DNA of 55,510 nt from Bacillota bacterium (GCA_021797675.1 JAJZZH010000022.1:1-55510); one strand, 5' to 3'. Positions 16,619 through 25,847 are shown, numbered from the stretch's first letter. Numbers and translations are program-made. Notes: generated from the letters alone by a model not told the origin.

Positions 16619-17338
16619 ATGAACCACGTAGAAGTGGTGCGGGCGGTCGCCACCAACGCCGCCCAGGTGTTGCAAGCGAAGGAATTCGCTGCCCACGTGC
16701 ACAACGAGGACATGGAGGGCGAGCCCTGGTGTTGGATAACTTCCGACGCCAGCTGGCCGGACTATCGCCACGCCAAGATAGGGGTAGGCGTAGAAGACCC
16801 AGGGCGACGGTTGTGGTTGGGAGTTCGCTGGGACAAGGGACTAACCCAGCGTGCTCGCGGCTATATCGCGGAACCGCGTATGCTGATGAACGGACAGCCG
16901 TGGAACTGGCCCGGTTTGACTGCAAACGCAGCAGCGCTTGAGGACGCGTTGGCGACGGCGAATGGCCCGTCCCCGACGGTCGTGCAATTGGGCTTTGGAA
17001 ATGGAATGCTGCCGGGATTCCGGCCGTTCAGCTCGCCTTGGCAGCACATGGTGGAATGGACGTATCAGGAAGGGGGTTTGAAATTGACGCGCCCCGTCTA
17101 TGACATTGGCGCCACACAAGCTTTGGTGCGGGCGGAGCACCTGGGGGACGCGCTGAAGATTCTGGCTGCGGAGACCGACTGGTCGTGGACGTGGGCCGCG
17201 CTGAAGATTGGCTGGTTTATCGCGGCTCCGCGGGATGTGGACAGTGGTGCCCGCCTGGGCCAGGAGCGCCTGGTCGGGTGGTTGGAGCCGTTCCTATCAT
17301 TTTGGGAAACCCCCCAGGGAGATCTTCAACATGCCTAA
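16619..17338 (+). CDS. Unknown tryptophan-rich protein coupled to yajQ
   Basis: A 239-residue soluble protein with at least thirteen tryptophans. It has no signal peptide and no recognised domain. Features that can be seen are ITSDASWPDYRHAKIGVGVED, a glycine/tryptophan pattern RLWLGVRWDKG, and ETDWSWTWAALKIGWFIAAPRD. ATG 16619 lacks a clear ribosome binding site; the true start may be an in-frame ATG further in (near 16712). Its stop lies inside the first codons of yajQ (8-base overlap), which suggests co-translation and a shared role. Codon usage looks like that of neighbouring genes, so I believe it is real, but I cannot name its function. Confidence 0.6.
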   Translation: MNHVEVVRAVATNAAQVLQAKEFAAHVHNEDMEGEPWCWITSDASWPDYRHAKIGVGVEDPGRRLWLGVRWDKGLTQRARGYIAEPRMLMNGQPWNWPGLTANAAALEDALATANGPSPTVVQLGFGNGMLPGFRPFSSPWQHMVEWTYQEGGLKLTRPVYDIGATQALVRAEHLGDALKILAAETDWSWTWAALKIGWFIAAPRDVDSGARLGQERLVGWLEPFLSFWETPQGDLQHA

Positions 17339-17831
17339 AGAAAGTTCGTTTGACGTCGTGTGTGAACCAAATTGGGCTGAGGTTACGAACGCTGTCGATC
17401 AGGTGCGTCGGGAAACGCGCCAACGTTATGATTTTCGTGGTCACGAGGTCATTGTAGATTGGGACGCAGCGGCCAAGACGGTATGGCTGGATGCCCCAGC
17501 CGGGATGGTCATGGACGCCCTGGCTACCGTCTTGAATGAGAAAATGGCCAAACGGGGTGTGGATCTCGCTTACCTGGACTATGAGCCGGTAGTTTTGGGG
17601 GGCAAGGATCGCGCCCGGCGCGCGATCCGAATTCGCCATGGCCTTGATCCGGCCACCGCGAAATTAATCCAAAAGGCGATTAAGGCCCTGCCGCTCAAGG
17701 TTGACGTCCAAATTCAAGGTGACGCGGTGCGCGTGAGCGGAAAGAGCAAGGATGATTTGCAGCGTGTCATCGTCTGGATGGACCAACAGGATTTTGGGCT
17801 CAAGTTGACGGCCACCAATTACCGGTCGTAG
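17331..17831 (+). CDS. yajQ: YajQ family nucleotide-binding protein
   Basis: YajQ proteins are small, two-domain proteins reported to bind cyclic di-GMP or nucleic acid. The 166-residue product has the family opening SSFDVVCEPNWAEVTNAVDQ, YDFRGHEV, DYEPVVLGGKDRARRAIRIRHG, KAIKALPLKVDVQIQGDAVRVSGKSKDDLQ and the end DFGLKLTATNYRS. ATG 17331 follows AGGGAG at 9 bases and lies within the end of the upstream unknown gene. The length is normal. Confidence 0.95.
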   Translation: MPKESSFDVVCEPNWAEVTNAVDQVRRETRQRYDFRGHEVIVDWDAAAKTVWLDAPAGMVMDALATVLNEKMAKRGVDLAYLDYEPVVLGGKDRARRAIRIRHGLDPATAKLIQKAIKALPLKVDVQIQGDAVRVSGKSKDDLQRVIVWMDQQDFGLKLTATNYRS

Positions 17832-19133
17832 ACCGCGCACGCTGTTCCCCCAAAGCCGGCGACCAGCGATTGGACAACGTTCGCGCGACGATGGGCGAAA
17901 CCCGCCAAGCTGGACGAGAACTAGATCGCAAGGGCTCGGAGCTTCTCGCCCAGCGCCAGGCTGGTGCCGTGGTCCACCTCCTCAAGGCCGGGGACGACAG
18001 ACGTTGGCAACAACGTCGTGCAGGCCGACGTAAATCGGTTATCAAATAGCGGCGAAACCCCCTTGGTTTTTACCTATGGGGATGAAGGCCGGTCGAGTCT
18101 GCCCGGTTTGCCTTATCGCCTAACCGGGGAGGTCTGAGGCCATCATGGCCAGCCATTGCCCGAGGTTCAGCGCAACCGAAAGCGCCGAGACCGTCCGAAT
18201 CACGCGACGCTGTCACTTCCTGAAGGCAATCCACGAGTTTCTTGGGTTTAGGGCTACGGGAATCTTCCAATCGTGCGGAAAATACGGTGAGGATCTTGAG
18301 CACGTGTTGGACCCACGCCGATTCCAAAGAAGCGTCTTCGTGGCCTCCATGAGGACCACCTCGATCCCAAATCGTTCGCAGAGAGAGAACGGCTCGGAGG
18401 CGCAGTAAGCGATCTTGGTGGATAATGGTCAGGCGCTCCGCCTCACCGAGACCGATCCGCGCGAGCAGACCCTGCAGCCCCGGCTCCTTGGAGTGCATGC
18501 CAGACCCCAGGTCTTGAATCCCCTCAAATGTTCATCCATTGGCGACGCATAAGCATTTCAAGTGCTCGCCGTACTCCGCTGCTTTTTCGTGCCCTTCCCC
18601 CAAATACAACGAATCTCCAAGATATTGATTGCCAGACGGTGAGGCATTCGGCATCGCGCGGCGATCAGCGATATGGTGGGTGCAAAGCGGACTACTGGCC
18701 ATCGGTAAGCGGACGAATGCATTCGATGGCTTGAAAGATTGCCTCCGCCATAGCCGAAAGCACTTGATCGCTTTTGTTTCACCGAAGCGCATGGCAACGC
18801 TTCACGGCGTCGCCGGGGCCGAGCGAATTTCTCGCAACCATGGTAGCAGCCATGGCTGCACCCTCCAAGTGCACGATGCAGACAATCTCCGAGCGCGGTC
18901 GACGGTCGAGGATTCGCCATGTTGAAACGGCCACGACGGGCCGCGCCGGATCCCTCCCAAAGATTTCGGCGAGCGTCCGGATGGCAGTTGATCCGCGAAC
19001 CCCAGATGTGCTAAGATAGGCCGTGTAAAGTCCTTTGTCATCAGCGGGAGGCGTACGCCTACGGGTGCCTCGTGTGAGAGAGTTTAGTAGTCGCCTGCGC
19101 CGTGCCACAGCGATGACGACATAGCGCACAGAT
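17832..19133. other. 1.3-kb gene graveyard before the tRNA cluster
   Basis: No intact gene is seen. The central part contains a degraded IS607-type resolvase on the minus strand (listed separately). The flanks (17832-18213 and 18580-19133) carry short, frame-broken coding-like segments, for example a minus-strand frame around 18780-19129, that I cannot assign. The stretch ends just before tRNA-His, and tRNA genes are common landing sites for mobile DNA. Confidence 0.5.
18214..18579 (-). pseudogene. Degraded IS607-family serine resolvase
   Basis: On the minus strand the reading frame matches the C-terminal half of IS607-type resolvases: TFEGIQDLGSGM (18531-18496), GLQGLLARIGLGEAERLTI, HQDRLLRL, HEDASLES, VQHVLKILTVFSARL and PKKLVDCLQEV. 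Known relatives have a Trp before TFE and read HKDRLLRF, SARLYG and NKKLV. Here the Trp codon is a TGA stop (18534-18532), and several conserved residues are changed. The upstream part with the helix-turn-helix and catalytic serine is lost except for traces (EHLKC). No tnpB partner remains downstream. The element is dead. Confidence 0.72.
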
Positions 19134-19211
19134 GGTGGATGTAGCTCAGTTGGTTAGAGCACCAGGTTGTGGCCCTGGGGGTCGGGGGTTCGAATCCCCT
19201 CATTCACCCCA
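19134..19211 (+). tRNA. tRNA-His (anticodon GTG)
   Basis: A complete cloverleaf with acceptor GTGGATG/CATTCAC, D arm TAGCTCAGTTGGTTAGAGC, anticodon loop TTGTGGC with GTG at 19169-19171, T arm GGGGGTTCGAATCCCC and an encoded CCA (19209-19211). The extra G at 19134 opposite C19208 is the G-1:C73 identity pair of tRNA-His. Confidence 0.97.
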
Positions 19212-19217
19212 AATCCT

Positions 19218-19240
19218 GCCCCTCAAGGGGCTCCTTTTTT
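19218..19240 (+). terminator. Hairpin with T-run after tRNA-His
   Basis: GCCCCT (19218-19223) pairs with AGGGGC (19226-19231), followed by TCCTTTTTT. It lies only two bases before tRNA-Arg, so it may be a partial terminator or may separate the two tRNA transcripts. Confidence 0.6.
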
Positions 19241-19242
19241 AA

Positions 19243-19318
19243 GCGCCCGTAGCTCAGTGGATAGAGTGACGGACTTCGAATCCGGAGGTCGTAGGTTCGA
19301 ATCCTACCGGGCGCACCA
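19243..19318 (+). tRNA. tRNA-Arg (anticodon TCG)
   Basis: Acceptor GCGCCCG/CGGGCGC, D arm TAGCTCAGTGGATAGAGT, anticodon loop CTTCGAA with TCG at 19276-19278 (reads CGA-type arginine codons), T arm GTAGGTTCGAATCCTAC and encoded CCA (19316-19318). All stems pair. Confidence 0.97.
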
Positions 19319-19319
19319 G

Positions 19320-19403
19320 GCGAGGGTGATGGAATGGCAGACATGCGAGACTTAGGATCTCGTGCCGCAAGGCGTAAGGGTTCAAGTCCCTTCCCTCGCA
19401 CCA
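19320..19403 (+). tRNA. tRNA-Leu (anticodon TAG)
   Basis: A class II tRNA with a long variable arm. Acceptor GCGAGGG/CCCTCGC, anticodon loop CTTAGGA with TAG at 19353-19355, variable arm TGCCGCAAGGCG, T arm AAGGGTTCAAGTCCCTT and encoded CCA (19401-19403). It starts one base after tRNA-Arg ends, so the two are surely processed from one transcript. Confidence 0.97.
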
Positions 19404-19436
19404 TAACCCTTTAGTGCGGAAAACGAGGGCCGGTAT

Positions 19437-19466
19437 GCCTCGCCCAGGTGGTTGAGGCGGTTTTTT
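19437..19466 (+). terminator. Terminator of the tRNA cluster
   Basis: GCCTC (19437-19441) pairs with GAGGC (19454-19458) and is followed by GG and six T residues (19461-19466). It separates the tRNA cluster from the tig operon. Confidence 0.6.
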
Positions 19467-19519
19467 GGTGTTTTCCGTTCCAGATGATTTGCCAGAGGGT
19501 GGCTTGGTCCGCCCGTTTA

Positions 19520-19550
19520 GGTGTGTTTGGAAACACACCAATGTTATAAT
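19520..19550 (+). promoter_or_regulatory. tig promoter region with 20-bp palindrome
   Basis: A perfect TATAAT lies at 19545-19550, about 36 bases before the tig start. Directly upstream, 19520-19539 reads GGTGTGTTTGGAAACACACC, an inverted repeat with two perfect 9-base arms and a GG centre. It covers the position where the -35 box should be (about 19522-19527), where no good TTGACA match exists. The geometry suggests an operator for a dimeric regulator, or an activator-dependent promoter, for the tig-clpP-clpX operon. It does not match the CtsR direct repeat or the CIRCE element. Confidence 0.6.
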
Positions 19551-19585
19551 GAGCCTGACCGAGTTTTGAGGAGGCAGTGAGCTTA

Positions 19586-20893
19586 ATGCAAGTCGTTGCA
19601 GAACGGTTGCCGAATGCGGTGGCCAAAATTTCAGTCACGATCGACCACGATGAGGTTGTTCGGGCGAGTGACGTTGCGTTTCAACGTGTGGTAACGAAAT
19701 ACAACGTGGCCGGATTTCGCCGAGGCAAGGTGCCCCGCTACATCTTTGAGCGCATGGTGGGGGTCGACGTTATTTTTCAGGCGGCGGCAGAAGATTTGGT
19801 GAAACGGTACTACCCAGGCGCACTCCAGGAAACCGGGGTGGAGCCGGTCGCGGACCCGGACATTCGCGTGGAGTCCTTGGGGATGGCGGAAGATGAGCCG
19901 TTTCGGTTTGTGGTTGAAGTGGAGGCTAAGCCGGCTATTGAGTTCGGCGACTATTCGGACTTGTTGAAGGAACCGTTAACCATTCCTGAATTCAGTGCGC
20001 AACAATTAGAGGAGGCCATGCAGGACGTTGCTCAATCGGCCGGGCAATTGGTCCCCGCAGACGAGGAGCCGGTGGCCAAAGGGGATCAAGTTGTCTTAGA
20101 CATCAAGGGACACCTTGAAGACAGCGACGGCAGTCCGGACGAGGAATGCTTTGTCGAAGACGAGGATTACACCGTGGTCGTCGGCGACGGTACGATGGTG
20201 GAGGGGTTGGACGAGCACCTCATTGGGTTGCGAGTTGGGGAACCGGCCAGATTCCGGGTGGTCTATCCGGAAGCGCATCCCGACGTGGAGGTGGCGGGCA
20301 AACCCGTGTGGTTCGAGGTCACCGTCAAAGAGAATAAGCGGGTCGAGGTGCCGCCGATTGATGACGACTTGGCCAAGGCGCTGGAGTATGATTCTTTGGA
20401 GAGCCTTCGGCAGGTGGTGGCTGAGCGCTTGGCCGCCAGCTTAGAAGAACAGGCCAAAGAGGAGCGCTTTCGGCGGATTTTGGGCAAACTTAAAGAGCGG
20501 GTCACATTTGAAGTGCCTAAGAAGCTTATTGATCTGGGCTTGCGCCAGCAGATGCAAGAGTTGGCAGCGAATTTTGCCCGGATGAATGTGACGCTTGAGG
20601 ACTATATGGAGAGGACTCAGATCGACCAGGCATCGCTGGAGGCTGAGCTACGGCCCCAGGTGGAAGAGCTGGTGCGGGAAAAACTTATTTTGCAAGCCAT
20701 TGCAAGACGCGAGGGATTGACCGTGGATGATGACGAGGTCATGGAATCCGTTCGGCAGGTGGCGACGTTGTCGCACCAGTCGGTCGGCCAGGTATTGCGA
20801 ACCGTTCAAGAAAATGGTGAGCTACAGCAAATTCGCGACAACATGTTGGCCGGCAAGGCTGCAGCATACTTGGCCACGAAAGTGGTCGCTTAA
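19586..20893 (+). CDS. tig: Trigger factor
   Basis: A ribosome-bound chaperone with peptidyl-prolyl isomerase activity. The 435-residue protein has three domains: an N-terminal ribosome-binding domain with VAGFRRGKVPRYIFE (the FRxGxxP signature), an FKBP-type domain from about residue 155 to 240 (KGDQVVLDIKG, PEAHPDVEVAGKPVWFEVTVKENKR), and a long helical C-terminal domain. ATG 19586 is 11 bases after GAGGAGG; the GTG three codons earlier is too close to it. The gene is followed by clpP 18 bases later. Confidence 0.95.
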   Translation: MQVVAERLPNAVAKISVTIDHDEVVRASDVAFQRVVTKYNVAGFRRGKVPRYIFERMVGVDVIFQAAAEDLVKRYYPGALQETGVEPVADPDIRVESLGMAEDEPFRFVVEVEAKPAIEFGDYSDLLKEPLTIPEFSAQQLEEAMQDVAQSAGQLVPADEEPVAKGDQVVLDIKGHLEDSDGSPDEECFVEDEDYTVVVGDGTMVEGLDEHLIGLRVGEPARFRVVYPEAHPDVEVAGKPVWFEVTVKENKRVEVPPIDDDLAKALEYDSLESLRQVVAERLAASLEEQAKEERFRRILGKLKERVTFEVPKKLIDLGLRQQMQELAANFARMNVTLEDYMERTQIDQASLEAELRPQVEELVREKLILQAIARREGLTVDDDEVMESVRQVATLSHQSVGQVLRTVQENGELQQIRDNMLAGKAAAYLATKVVA

Positions 20894-20911
20894 AGGAGGG
20901 CTTGCAGACAG

Positions 20912-21535
20912 ATGGATGCCATGAATTACCTCATTCCGATGGTGGTCGAACAGACCAACCGCGGCGAACGCTCGTACGATATCTACTCGCGGTTGTTGAA
21001 GGAACGGATTATCTTCTTGGGCAACGCCATCGATGACGATGTCGCCAACTTGGTGATTGCGCAGATGCTGTTCTTAGAAAGTGATGATCCGGAGCGGGAT
21101 ATTCACCTCTATGTTAATTCGCCGGGCGGATCGGTTAGCGCTGGGTTGGGGATCTATGATACTATGCAGTTTGTCAAGCCGGATGTGTCCACCATTTGCG
21201 TGGGGATGGCCGCCAGCATGGGGGCGCTGCTGTTGGCGGGTGGTGCCGAAAAGAAGCGCTATGCGCTGCGCAATGCGCGCGTTATGATCCATGAACCGTG
21301 GATTAACAACCTGGGGGGCAAAACGACCGATGTCGAGATCCAGATGAAGGAACTCTTGCGCAGTCGGGAGACGTTGGCTAAAATCTTGGCCAATCATACG
21401 CAGCATTCTGTGGAGCAAATTCTCGAGGAAACGCAGCGGGATTACTGGATGACTGCAGATGAGGCCCGTGCATATCATCTTATTGACGAAGTCATGCAGC
21501 CTCGGGGTAAGTCGACGTCGACCGCCGGCCAGTAG
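20912..21535 (+). CDS. clpP: ATP-dependent Clp protease proteolytic subunit
   Basis: ClpP forms the tetradecameric peptidase used by ClpX. The 207-residue protein has catalytic Ser102 in GMAASMGA, His127 in MIHEPW and an Asp near 177 in [29 protein letters not shown] is the substrate-binding loop. The usual sequence around the histidine in many relatives is HQP; here it is HEP, a minor variation. AAAGGAGG lies 11 bases before ATG 20912; the ATG at 20921 is also possible. It sits between tig and clpX, the usual arrangement. Confidence 0.97.
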   Translation: MDAMNYLIPMVVEQTNRGERSYDIYSRLLKERIIFLGNAIDDDVANLVIAQMLFLESDDPERDIHLYVNSPGGSVSAGLGIYDTMQFVKPDVSTICVGMAASMGALLLAGGAEKKRYALRNARVMIHEPWINNLGGKTTDVEIQMKELLRSRETLAKILANHTQHSVEQILEETQRDYWMTADEARAYHLIDEVMQPRGKSTSTAGQ

Positions 21536-21548
21536 GGAGGGATTCCTC

Positions 21549-22832
21549 ATGTTCAAGTTCACCGATGAAAAGGGACAGTTGAAGTGCTCGTTTTGCGGAA
21601 AGTATCAGGACCAGGTGAAGCGGTTGATTGCTGGGCCCGGAGGAGTCTATATTTGCGACGAGTGCGTCGAGTTGTGTTCGGAGATTATTGAGGAAGAACT
21701 GAACGACGACGTCGAATTTGAACTGAAGGACATTCCGAAGCCGCTTGCGATCAAGGCTGTACTGGACCAATACGTGGTCGGCCAGGAACGAGCCAAGAGG
21801 ACCCTGTCGGTGGCGGTGTATAACCACTACAAACGCATCAACGTGGGCAACAAGGTGGACGATGTCGAGCTGCAAAAGTCCAACATTCTTATGTTGGGAC
21901 CGACCGGATCCGGGAAAACTTTGCTGGCGCAAACCTTGGCGAAGATCTTGAATGTGCCGTTTGCCATTGCCGACGCGACCTCCTTGACTGAGGCGGGCTA
22001 CGTGGGTGAAGACGTCGAGAACATCCTGCTCAAGCTTATTCAGGCCGCGGACTACGATGTGGAAAAGGCTGAAAAAGGCATCGTCTACATCGACGAAGTG
22101 GACAAAATTGCGCGTAAGTCGGAAAATCCGTCGATTACGCGCGATGTCTCCGGCGAGGGGGTCCAGCAGGCGCTGCTCAAGATTTTGGAGGGCACGGTGG
22201 CGTCGGTTCCGCCTCAAGGAGGGCGCAAGCATCCGCATCAAGAATTTATTCAGATTGATACCACGAATATTTTATTTATTGTCGGTGGCGCCTTTGACGG
22301 CGTCGAGAAGATTATCAAGCAGCGCATTGGACGGAAGGGGCTGGGCTTCAACGCTGAACTGCAGAGTGCTAAGAGTGTAAACATCGGCGAGATTCTCAGA
22401 CGGATCATGCCCGAGGACTTGCTCAAGTTCGGCTTGATTCCCGAGTTCGTCGGTCGGCTGCCAATTATGGTGACGCTCGACGCCCTGGATGAAGAGGCCT
22501 TGGTGAAGATCTTGACAGAGCCGCGCAATGCCCTGGTGAAGCAGTACCAGAAAATGCTGGCACTCGACAGCATCGAGCTGGAGTTTAAAGAGGACGCGGT
22601 GTCGGCGGTAGCTCGCGAGGCCATGCGGCGGAATACGGGAGCCCGGGCATTACGGGCGATTATCGAAGACATCATGTTAAACGTGATGTATGAAATGCCG
22701 AGTCGGAATGACGTGGCGAAGTGTGTGGTGACGCAGGAAGTGGTCGAAAACCACGACGAGCCGTTGCTGGTCACGAGCCAGGATCGGGCGAAACCGCGGA
22801 GTGGAAAGAAACAAAAAGAAGAGACGGCCTGA
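21549..22832 (+). CDS. clpX: ATP-dependent Clp protease ATP-binding subunit ClpX
   Basis: ClpX is the hexameric AAA+ unfoldase that feeds ClpP. The 427-residue protein has the N-terminal zinc-binding domain with Cys13, Cys16, Cys36 and Cys39, Walker A GPTGSGKT (near residue 115), Walker [11 protein letters not shown], the [19 protein letters not shown] pore/sensor segment and the ClpP-contacting IGRKGLGF loop (the family IGF-type tripeptide appears as LGF). GGGAGGG precedes ATG 21549. A strong terminator follows immediately. Confidence 0.97.
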   Translation: MFKFTDEKGQLKCSFCGKYQDQVKRLIAGPGGVYICDECVELCSEIIEEELNDDVEFELKDIPKPLAIKAVLDQYVVGQERAKRTLSVAVYNHYKRINVGNKVDDVELQKSNILMLGPTGSGKTLLAQTLAKILNVPFAIADATSLTEAGYVGEDVENILLKLIQAADYDVEKAEKGIVYIDEVDKIARKSENPSITRDVSGEGVQQALLKILEGTVASVPPQGGRKHPHQEFIQIDTTNILFIVGGAFDGVEKIIKQRIGRKGLGFNAELQSAKSVNIGEILRRIMPEDLLKFGLIPEFVGRLPIMVTLDALDEEALVKILTEPRNALVKQYQKMLALDSIELEFKEDAVSAVAREAMRRNTGARALRAIIEDIMLNVMYEMPSRNDVAKCVVTQEVVENHDEPLLVTSQDRAKPRSGKKQKEETA

Positions 22833-22844
22833 ACCGTCGCTTTG

Positions 22845-22880
22845 GCAAAAGCGCCGCCCGACAAAGGGCGGCGCTTTTGC
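22845..22880 (+). terminator. Strong terminator after clpX
   Basis: GCAAAAGCGCCGCCC (22845-22859) and GGGCGGCGCTTTTGC (22866-22880) form a perfect 15-bp stem with a 6-base loop. The A-rich and T-rich ends of the stem provide a short U-run in either direction. It ends the tig-clpP-clpX transcript. Confidence 0.88.
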
Positions 22881-23026
22881 TGTGTGTTGGGCGCACGGTG
22901 GTCCGCGGCCCCGCCGCTCCGAGATCGCCGACCTTGGGTGGCTGGCCTCAAGCCATGAGCGGTCACGGACGAAGTGGGGCACCCTAGACGGGAGCGCATC
23001 ACCGTTGCGGAGAAAGGGGGGACACC

Positions 23027-23953
23027 ATGGATCGCCGCCCGAGGACGTTGTTTCTCGCGAACCGCCTTGCCCGCAAGGGCGCTCTCGCCTTCGCCAGGAT
23101 GGTGGCCCCATTGGCGCGAGTTACCAATCTGGTAGGGGCGGAAATTCCCGAGGGGGAGGCCGCCATGGTGGAAACCATTCGTCGCGGCTTGGCTGGGGGC
23201 ATCGAATGGTTTGTGATTGCCGGCGGGGATGGGACGCTAGCCGTGGCGGCCAACGAGTTGGTCGGTACCTCGGCGGTATTGGCCGCGCTTCCAGCGGGCA
23301 CGGGCAATACGTTGGCGTGGGCCCTGAGCCTGCCGAGGCGCGATTCCGACTGGCTGGCGATGGCGGCACAGGGGTTCGTCGATACGATGGATGTGGGCCT
23401 GGTCCAAGCCGGAGGTCAGCGCCGGGTGTTCTTGAACACCGTCACCATCGGTTTGGCAAGCACACTCGCGGGTCGTCTGACCCCAACCGAGAAGCGCCGG
23501 TTAGGGTTATTGGCCTGGCCCAGGCATTTGGGCTCGGTGTTAAATCAGGCGCCGGTGGTGGAGGTGGCACTGTTGGATGCGTCGGGGACCTCTGATCGAT
23601 TTCTGACACGTCTGCTGGTGGTAGTCAACGGGTGCGGTCTGGCCGGACCGATCGTGGCGGGCCCGCCGCCTATGGCGAACCAGGACGGCGTCTTGGAGGT
23701 GTTTGCCCTGGGGGAGGATAGTCTCAGCTCCATGGCGCGGGTTACCGTGCAGGTGTTGCTTGCTCGTCATCGCGAAGATCCCGCCGCCCACTACCAACAG
23801 GCGTCAGCATTCAGTCTCCTAGCGCGACCCCCCCAGTCGATGGATATTGACGGGGAGCGGTGGGGACAAACGCCGGCGCGGTTTTCAGTGTTGCCAAGGG
23901 CACTTTCAACCCTTCTCCCAGAGCGTTTCGCATCCCCCGGCCATTTGCTATGA
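23027..23953 (+). CDS. Diacylglycerol/lipid kinase family protein
   Basis: A 308-residue member of the DAGK catalytic family, soluble, likely phosphorylating a lipid such as diacylglycerol (DgkB-like). The nucleotide site is FVIAGGDGTLAVAANEL near residue 62-78, followed by LPAGTGNTLAWAL and a C-terminal beta domain with VVVNGCGLAGP and SMDIDGERWG. AAAGGGGGG lies 5 bases before ATG 23027. It is inserted between clpX and lonB; in Bacillus these are adjacent. Sphingosine or YegS-type substrates cannot be excluded. Confidence 0.85.
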   Translation: MDRRPRTLFLANRLARKGALAFARMVAPLARVTNLVGAEIPEGEAAMVETIRRGLAGGIEWFVIAGGDGTLAVAANELVGTSAVLAALPAGTGNTLAWALSLPRRDSDWLAMAAQGFVDTMDVGLVQAGGQRRVFLNTVTIGLASTLAGRLTPTEKRRLGLLAWPRHLGSVLNQAPVVEVALLDASGTSDRFLTRLLVVVNGCGLAGPIVAGPPPMANQDGVLEVFALGEDSLSSMARVTVQVLLARHREDPAAHYQQASAFSLLARPPQSMDIDGERWGQTPARFSVLPRALSTLLPERFASPGHLL

Positions 23954-24028
23954 ATTGCCGCGTTGAAGCGGTCGAAATCGGCCACACTAAACGTGACGAG
24001 CTAATGGCTCGGTGGAGGGGGGCGGCAC

Positions 24029-25729
24029 GTGAGTCTGACCAATATGATAACCCTGGTGCAGTTCTTGTTTGCGGTCATCATTGGGCTTTACTTTTGGAAC
24101 CTGCTGAAATCTCAACAGGGGAACAAGGTGGCGGTACAGCGGGAATCGCGCAAGGAAATCGAAAAGTTGCGACGGCTACGCTCGATTCAATTGACCGAAC
24201 CGCTATCGGAGAAGACTCGGCCCAGTCGATTTGAAGAGATTATCGGCCAAGCCGACGGAATTCGTGCGCTGCGCGCCGCCCTGTGCGGTCCCAACCCGCA
24301 GCACGTGCTCATTTACGGGCCGCCCGGAGTGGGCAAAACGGCAGCTGCGCGCTTGGTCCTGCAAGATGCCATCGCCAATCCGGCATCGCCGTTTCGGTCT
24401 GACGCGAAATTCATTGAACTTGACGCCACCACGGCCCGATTTGATGAACGCGGCATCGCGGATCCTCTCATCGGATCGGTCCACGATCCTATCTACCAGG
24501 GCGCCGGGCCGCTCGGCATGGCCGGTATTCCCCAACCCAAACCGGGAGCAGTTACTAAGGCACACGGTGGGGTCTTGTTTATTGACGAGATTGGCGAATT
24601 GCACCCCATTCAGATGAACAAATTGTTGAAGGTACTTGAGGATCGCAAGGTGTTTTTCGAGTCCGCGTATTACAACAGCGAGGATCAGAGCGTTCCCCTG
24701 CATATTCAGGATATTTTTGATAACGGCTTACCGGCGGACTTTCGACTCGTGGGGGCTACTACCCGTCAGCCGCAGGAGATCCCGCCCGCCATTCGCTCAC
24801 GGTGCCTAGAGATCTATTTTCGTCCCCTGTTAGCCGATGAAATCGCCCTCATCGCGGTCAACGCCGCCAAGAAGATGGGCGCGGAGATCGCTGACCAGGC
24901 GGTCGACGTATTGAAGGAATATGCGACGAACGGTCGCGAAGCGGTCAACATGGTTCAAATTGCCGCCGGTTTAGGGATGACCGATGGACGGTCGCAAGTT
25001 ACCCGCGACGATGCGGAATGGGTGATCAATTCTGGGCAGTACAGTCGCCGCCCCGACCGCAAGATTCCCGAAGCGCCCAAAGTTGGATTGGTGAACGGAC
25101 TGGCCATCTATGGACCGAATTTGGGTACGGTCATTGAGGTGGAGGCGGTTGCCGGATTGGCCTCCAAGCCACCGGGCCGACTCTGGGTGACGGGGATGAT
25201 CGACGAAGAAGAAATGGGGTCGCTGGGTCGCACGATTCGTCGGCGGTCGACGGCTCGGGCGTCGGTCGACAACGTTCTCACCGTGCTCCGCAACATCGAA
25301 AAGCTTGAACCCGAAGCGTACGATGTGCACGTAAACTTTCCGGGTGGTATCCCGCTCGACGGACCGTCAGCGGGGATCGCGGTGGCAACGGCGCTGTACT
25401 CCGCGTTGACCGGCAAACCCTGCGACAATCGGGTAGCAATGACCGGAGAGCTCTCTATTCAAGGCTCGGTCAAGATGGTCGGTGGCGTAGCGGCTAAGGT
25501 CGAGGCCGCGCGACGGGCCGGATGCCGCAAGATCCTGATTCCCCGCGGCAATTGGCAGGATGCTTTCGGTCAGCTGGAGGGCACCGTCGTCATCCCGATC
25601 GATTCCTTGCGGGAGGTGCTGAATCAGGCCATTCAGGAAGTCGAGACGGCAGTCCCTCCGCTGGGAATCGTGGACACCGACGTGCTCGCGGCGAGTTCCC
25701 ACGGGGGCGTCGGCCAAACCGTGCACTAA
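24029..25729 (+). CDS. lonB: Membrane-anchored Lon-like protease LonB
   Basis: A spore-former Lon paralogue, expressed in the forespore in Bacillus. The 566-residue protein has one N-terminal membrane segment (about residues 7-26), an AAA+ domain with Walker A GPPGVGKT at 97-104 and GVLFIDEIGEL, and a C-terminal Lon protease domain. The catalytic Ser is in [12 protein letters not shown] and the Lys in GGVAAKVEAARRAG. There is no long N-terminal Lon substrate domain. GTG 24029 follows GGAGGGGGG. The true lon gene follows 118 bases later. Confidence 0.95.
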   Translation: MSLTNMITLVQFLFAVIIGLYFWNLLKSQQGNKVAVQRESRKEIEKLRRLRSIQLTEPLSEKTRPSRFEEIIGQADGIRALRAALCGPNPQHVLIYGPPGVGKTAAARLVLQDAIANPASPFRSDAKFIELDATTARFDERGIADPLIGSVHDPIYQGAGPLGMAGIPQPKPGAVTKAHGGVLFIDEIGELHPIQMNKLLKVLEDRKVFFESAYYNSEDQSVPLHIQDIFDNGLPADFRLVGATTRQPQEIPPAIRSRCLEIYFRPLLADEIALIAVNAAKKMGAEIADQAVDVLKEYATNGREAVNMVQIAAGLGMTDGRSQVTRDDAEWVINSGQYSRRPDRKIPEAPKVGLVNGLAIYGPNLGTVIEVEAVAGLASKPPGRLWVTGMIDEEEMGSLGRTIRRRSTARASVDNVLTVLRNIEKLEPEAYDVHVNFPGGIPLDGPSAGIAVATALYSALTGKPCDNRVAMTGELSIQGSVKMVGGVAAKVEAARRAGCRKILIPRGNWQDAFGQLEGTVVIPIDSLREVLNQAIQEVETAVPPLGIVDTDVLAASSHGGVGQTVH

Positions 25730-25847
25730 CCATAGATACGGGTCGGTGTTTGTGAGTTCTCCTTTGCGTAGAGACGGGTTGGAGGTAGGATACTAGAATA
25801 GATAGTGCGCGGCGCGTGGGATATAGCGCGAGGGGAGGCCACCGACG

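Noticed and set aside
21492-22241. 249-codon minus-strand frame opposite clpX
   Set aside because: Pure shadow of clpX codons; no start signal and no family features.
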